A DNA stretch of 6,567 nt from Desulfatitalea sp. (GTDB lineage Bacteria > Desulfobacterota > Desulfobacteria > Desulfobacterales > Desulfosarcinaceae), in contig JAGTVD010000257.1 in NCBI GenBank assembly GCA_018224505.1, positions 1 through 6,567 of the forward strand. Reading direction: 5' to 3'. The translations under genes and the position numbers were made by a program. This document shows positions 4,679-6,567 of this stretch, piece by piece (position 1 is the first letter of the stretch; each line of letters starts with the position of its first letter). The notes beneath the pieces are model-generated. The model had not been told where the DNA came from, did not search any database, and saw nothing but the letters and a program-made list of their open reading frames with translations.

Positions 4679-6322
4679 TCAGGCAAGGGCAAGCGTGATC
4701 CGCTGGCGCCCAATGCGGTAGGGCTCTTTTTTCGCCAGCACGCGGGCCACCACCTTTTCGGGGACATCCACATAGGTAGTCTGATCTTCGATGCGAATCT
4801 TGCCGATGCAGTTGCCCGGGATGTCGGCATGGTGGGCCAGGCTGCCCACGATATGGCTCACGCTGAGACCATGGGACTTGCCGGTGTTGAGGGTCAGGCG
4901 CACCATGCCCACTTCGTGGGATTGGCCACCGCCGGCAACCGACGGCCCCTTGGCCCGCTCGGTGCGGCGGGTGACCGGCCGGCTGGGCCGGGGACGCTCC
5001 TCGCGCAGTTCACTGATGGGGTCGATGGGGCGGTTGCGTTCTTCGGCGCGCACCAGTTTGAGGGCGGCAGCGGCAATTTCAGCAATGTCGTGGCCCTGGT
5101 CGATGAGGGTGGTCACAAGTTCCCGCTCCCGCTGGCAGCGGCCACGCTTCAGCCACACACCCATCTGCTCGACCAACCGTTCATCACGCTGATTCTGGAT
5201 CGCATCAGGGGTGGGCAGCTGGGCCGGGGTCATTTTCTGTTTGGTGAAGGCTTCGACCTTACGTAAAAACCAGCGCTCCTTGGGCGTGAGCAGGCTGATG
5301 GCAATGCCCGTCTTGCCGGCACGCCCGGTGCGGCCGATGCGGTGGACATACACTTCGGGATCTTGGGGCAGATCATAGTTGAACACATGGGTGACATGAT
5401 CAATGTCCAATCCCCGTGCGGCCACGTCGGTGGCCACCAGGACCTTGATCTGGTTGTTGCGAAAACGCTGCAACACCCGTTCCCGGGCATCCTGGCTCAA
5501 GTCACCGTTGAGCACTTCCGCTGCAAAACCACGGCCGACCAATGCATTGACCAACTCGCCGGTGCCCAGGCGGGTGCGGGCGAACACCAGTGCGCTGACA
5601 ATGGGTTCCACCTCGAACAGCCGGGTCAGGGCTGCCAGACGGTCGCTCTCGTTGACCAGGTAGTAGCGCTGTTCGACCGTGGCCACCGTCAGTTTCTGCT
5701 TACCCATGGTAAAACTTTCCGGATCGCGCAAGTAGCGCCGGGCCAGGGTGCGGATGGGGACCGGCATGGTCGCCGAAAACAGGGCCGTCTGGCGGTCGGC
5801 GGGCGTGGTCTGCAATATGGCTTCGATATCCCCGATAAAGCCCATGCTGAGCATTTCGTCAGCCTCGTCCACGATGACGCTGGCCACCCGCCCCAGGTCC
5901 AACACTTGCCGTGCCATCAGGTCGAGCAGACGACCGGGGGTGCCGACCACCACATCGACTCCTTTTTTCAAGGGTTTGATCTGTTCGCTGTAGGACTGCC
6001 CGCCATATACGGCCAGCACGCGCACACCCACATCGCGGCCGTATTGGCCGATGGCCGTGGCCACCTGTATGGCCAGTTCCCGCGTGGGAGCCAGAACAAG
6101 GCTCTGCACATGGCGCTGGCCCGGCACTAGGGCCTGCAGAATAGGCAATGCAAAACCGGCCGTCTTACCGGACCCGGTCTGTGATTGGCCGATCACGTCG
6201 CGGCCGGCCAGCATGGCCGGGATGATGTTCGATTGAATGGGGGTCGGGCTGTCATACCCCTTCTCGGTGATGGTCTGCACCAATATAGGATGCAGACCCA
6301 ATGCGGCAAATGGCTGGGTCAT
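4679..6322 (-). CDS. deaD: DEAD-box ATP-dependent RNA helicase with DbpA-type RNA-binding domain (DeaD/CsdA-like)
   Basis: A 547-residue protein with the full DEAD-box core: Q motif around F5 and PTPIQ (26-30), motif I SQTGSGKT (47-54), Ia PTRELA (79-84), TPGR (128-131), motif II DEAD (152-155), SAT (183-185), VFARTR in the second RecA domain, DVAARGLD, and motif VI HRIGRTGR (327-334). A charged linker (about 430-470, rich in R, E and P) leads to a C-terminal RRM-like DbpA RNA-binding domain at about 474-547. Such enzymes unwind short RNA duplexes using ATP in the cytoplasm and serve in ribosome assembly and RNA decay, often in the cold. ATG 6322 has a good AGGAG (6334-6330) seven bases upstream. 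Choosing between DeaD/CsdA and DbpA is not safe from sequence alone: the core length and long linker favour a DeaD-like protein, while the C-terminal domain is shared by both groups. Confidence 0.95.
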   Translation of the reverse strand: MTQPFAALGLHPILVQTITEKGYDSPTPIQSNIIPAMLAGRDVIGQSQTGSGKTAGFALPILQALVPGQRHVQSLVLAPTRELAIQVATAIGQYGRDVGVRVLAVYGGQSYSEQIKPLKKGVDVVVGTPGRLLDLMARQVLDLGRVASVIVDEADEMLSMGFIGDIEAILQTTPADRQTALFSATMPVPIRTLARRYLRDPESFTMGKQKLTVATVEQRYYLVNESDRLAALTRLFEVEPIVSALVFARTRLGTGELVNALVGRGFAAEVLNGDLSQDARERVLQRFRNNQIKVLVATDVAARGLDIDHVTHVFNYDLPQDPEVYVHRIGRTGRAGKTGIAISLLTPKERWFLRKVEAFTKQKMTPAQLPTPDAIQNQRDERLVEQMGVWLKRGRCQRERELVTTLIDQGHDIAEIAAAALKLVRAEERNRPIDPISELREERPRPSRPVTRRTERAKGPSVAGGGQSHEVGMVRLTLNTGKSHGLSVSHIVGSLAHHADIPGNCIGKIRIEDQTTYVDVPEKVVARVLAKKEPYRIGRQRITLALA

Positions 6323-6329
6323 GGATACG

Positions 6330-6350
6330 CTCCTGCGTGCGGTGGCACGC
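6330..6350 (-). promoter_or_regulatory. Helicase ribosome binding site with abutting hairpin
   Basis: On the minus strand GCGTGC-CACC-GCACGC (plus 6350-6335) is a perfect 6-bp hairpin with a four-base loop, immediately followed by the ribosome site AGGAG (plus 6334-6330), seven bases from ATG 6322. A stable stem touching the ribosome site may affect initiation, for instance with temperature, which would suit a helicase gene. That role is inference. Confidence 0.5.
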
Positions 6351-6383
6351 CCTGTCGGTTGCAGCCCTTCGCAGGCACTGCAT

Positions 6384-6399
6384 CTGTTGTGGCCAACAG
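6384..6399 (-). repeat. Second hairpin in the helicase 5' leader
   Basis: CTGTTG and CAACAG pair perfectly (6 bp) around a four-base loop, about 60 bases before the helicase start. No T-run follows on the minus strand, so it is not a terminator for the upstream gene. The 135-base gap 6323-6457 holds no open reading frame I would support and no obvious promoter. Confidence 0.4.
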
Positions 6400-6457
6400 C
6401 CGACCCGTCCCGAACGCATGAGCCTATCTGTTGCCAAAAGAGGGTGAACGTATCACC

Positions 6458-6567
6458 TTACTCCTCATAGAGAAAGGAATATTTGAGATAATGCCCGTAG
6501 AGCCGGGGGTGGACCCTGGAAAAACGGTCGAAATCGCCCAACAACGCCATCCCCGGAATAATGGCCC
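6458..6567 (-). CDS. C-terminal fragment of an unidentified protein (gene enters from the right edge)
   Basis: The minus strand has a frame open from the window edge to TAA at plus 6460-6458, giving 35 residues: AIIPGMALLGDFDRFSR, then VHPRLYGHYLKYSFLYEE. The aromatic and charged mix (HPRLYGHYLKY) reads like a genuine protein end, not a shadow frame, and no competing gene covers this stretch. I do not recognise the family. It is in the same direction as the helicase, 135 bases upstream of it. GGTGA and TCACC just after the stop could form a weak 5-bp stem followed by CTCTTTT on the minus strand, a poor candidate terminator. Confidence 0.55.
   Translation of the reverse strand, partial: AIIPGMALLGDFDRFSRVHPRLYGHYLKYSFLYEE

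Noticed and set aside
5342..6130. 262-codon + strand frame opposite the helicase
   Set aside because: Antisense shadow of conserved helicase motifs, rich in H, Q and G.
1..6567. CRISPR arrays, tRNA or rRNA genes, insertion sequences, phage genes
   Set aside because: No regular repeat-spacer pattern, tRNA-like fold, transposase or terminal repeats were found; the window reads as ordinary chromosomal genes.

Overview
GC-rich window from what looks like an anaerobic deltaproteobacterium-type organism (Desulfobacterota). That placement rests on the GC-rich composition, the kind of protein relatives, and above all a ThiC-family gene controlled by a vitamin B12 riboswitch, an arrangement known from anaerobes that build the lower ligand of cobamides. 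The placement is inference; no rRNA or other marker gene is present.

Left part (1-2049, + strand): the end of a tightly packed operon of the MoxR/DUF58 type. It holds the C-terminus of a DUF58 protein, a SpoIIM-family (DUF95) membrane protein and an RDD-family membrane protein. The last two overlap by one base. A 9-bp stem-loop sits across the stop codon of the last gene. Next on the same strand is a separate gene for DNA-3-methyladenine glycosylase I (tag, 2174-2758), which keeps the family's zinc ligands. It converges with the following minus-strand gene across a 114-base junction containing hairpins.

Middle (2873-4590, - strand): the most interesting unit. A promoter-like element is followed by a complete cobalamin riboswitch (aptamer 4297-4509), an intrinsic terminator (4231-4273) and then a 436-residue ThiC homologue. 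ThiC for thiamin would normally be expected under a TPP riboswitch. B12 control, together with changes in two otherwise near-invariant ThiC loops, points to BzaF, the radical-SAM enzyme that turns 5-aminoimidazole ribotide into 5-hydroxybenzimidazole. The likely logic is feedback: when cobamide is plentiful it binds the leader RNA, transcription stops at the terminator, and lower-ligand synthesis is shut off. No bzaC, bzaD, bzaE or cobT is visible, so the natural prediction is a 5-hydroxybenzimidazolyl cobamide, with the caveat that other genes may lie elsewhere.

Right part (4679-6567, - strand): a complete DEAD-box RNA helicase of the DeaD/DbpA type with a C-terminal DbpA-like RNA-binding domain. 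It is preceded by a structured 135-base leader in which one hairpin abuts the ribosome binding site. The window ends inside the C-terminus of another minus-strand gene that I could not identify. The helicase and the B12-regulated gene lie on the same strand, but the promoter and leader between them suggest separate transcription.
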